The notes under the pieces: model-generated
Seen by the model: only the letters and a program-made list of their open reading frames with translations
Told to the model about the DNA's origin: nothing
The model's database searches: none
Assembly (NCBI GenBank): GCA_011620245.1
Contig: WOZN01000297.1
Span: 1-8,019 of the forward strand
From: Acidovorax sp.
GTDB lineage: Bacteria > Pseudomonadota > Gammaproteobacteria > Burkholderiales > Burkholderiaceae_C
Length of the DNA: 8,019 nt
Reading direction: 5' to 3'
Shown here: piece after piece, positions 7,775 through 8,019 of the stretch
Layout: each line of letters starts with the position of its first letter
Numbering within the stretch: the stretch's first letter is position 1
Translations under genes and position numbers: made by a program

Positions 7775-7848
7775 AGGTTCAAGCCACCCACCAACAACTG
7801 CCCGGAGTTCGCTCCAGGCACGGCATGGTCGCTCCCGATTGAATAGCT

Positions 7849-7854
7849 CATAAT
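7849..7854 (+). promoter_or_regulatory. Possible -10 element, CATAAT
   Basis: CATAAT matches TATAAT in five of six positions within an AT-richer patch downstream of the terminator. No convincing -35 is seen 16-18 bp upstream. A transcript from here would run about 125 nt to the hairpin at 7962-7984 and about 145 nt to the ATG at 8004. Confidence 0.25.
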
Positions 7855-7928
7855 GCTTACGGGCAAAGCGCCAGCGCCCGAAAACACCCAAAATGCCCAG
7901 GCGTGGTCCGGCTGTGCAGGCGGGCCGG

Positions 7929-7934
7929 TAAAAT
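7929..7934 (+). promoter_or_regulatory. Possible -10 element, TAAAAT
   Basis: TAAAAT matches TATAAT in five of six positions and lies 69 bp before the ATG at 8004. The -35 region is weak. A start around 7941 would give a short leader made mostly of the terminator hairpin. Confidence 0.35.
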
Positions 7935-7961
7935 CATTGCATCCCGCCTCCAGTCAACCTG

Positions 7962-7987
7962 ACGGCATCCTTTGGGGATGCCGTTTT
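7962..7987 (+). terminator. Terminator hairpin just before a start codon (attenuator-like)
   Basis: ACGGCATCC (7962-7970), loop TTTGG, GGATGCCGT (7976-7984): a perfect 9-bp stem running into TTTT (7984-7987) and then CATTT. It reads as a terminator on the plus strand only. No plus-strand gene ends nearby, and an ATG follows at 8004, so it probably acts in the leader of the next gene or ends a small RNA. The 7622-8003 gap otherwise shows no credible coding sequence. Confidence 0.6.
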
Positions 7988-8003
7988 CATTTGCGATTCC
8001 GCC

Positions 8004-8019
8004 ATGAGCGACACCACTG
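8004..8019 (+). CDS. Start of an unidentified gene, cut off by window end
   Basis: ATG at 8004 opens a frame reading MSDTT before the window ends. No Shine-Dalgarno sequence is obvious, but the placement after a promoter-like hexamer and a leader hairpin suggests a gene start. Five codons are too few to identify a family. Confidence 0.4.

Noticed and set aside
7641..7853. A 70-codon open frame between yceI and the next gene
   Set aside because: It has no ribosome binding site, runs through the inverted-repeat element and the terminator hairpin, and shows no recognisable protein pattern.

Overview
The window is GC-rich chromosomal DNA from a betaproteobacterium, most likely a member of the Comamonadaceae (Acidovorax/Comamonas/Alicycliphilus-like). 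This rests on protein style, on the gene order ppc | hemC-hemD-hemX-hemY, and on a short AT-rich element inside hemD that I recall as an interspersed repeat of that family. No mobile element, tRNA, rRNA or CRISPR array was found. Nearly all of the window is ordinary core metabolism.

Layout: (1) 1-2482, minus strand: ppc, phosphoenolpyruvate carboxylase, 827 codons present, with its C-terminal end lost at the window edge. (2) 2483-2621: a divergent intergenic region holding a perfect 16-bp palindrome and, directly beside it, a second inverted repeat that overlaps the weak hemC ribosome binding site. (3) 2622-6791, plus strand: a compact operon hemC (hydroxymethylbilane synthase), hemD (uroporphyrinogen-III synthase), hemX and hemY (membrane-anchored accessory proteins), with gaps or overlaps of 7, -4 and 15 bp. 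(4) 6792-7048: non-coding, but carrying a decayed 3' fragment of a second YceI-type gene readable only across three frames. (5) 7049-7621: an intact secreted YceI-family protein. (6) 7622-8003: a 382-bp gap with a structured inverted-repeat element, a likely terminator, promoter-like hexamers and a strong terminator hairpin only about 20 bp ahead of an ATG at 8004, where a further gene appears to begin and is cut off after five codons.

How the genes fit together: HemC joins four porphobilinogens into hydroxymethylbilane and HemD closes it to uroporphyrinogen III, the shared precursor of heme, siroheme and cobalamin. HemX and HemY are inner-membrane proteins that commonly follow hemD in proteobacteria; their biochemical roles are not settled. 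PPC supplies oxaloacetate and only shares the divergent promoter region. YceI proteins are periplasmic lipid-binding lipocalin-like folds.

I found no convincing new multi-gene system. The most interesting signals are small: an in-frame repeat insertion in hemD, the yceI remnant, and the attenuator-like leader at the right end.
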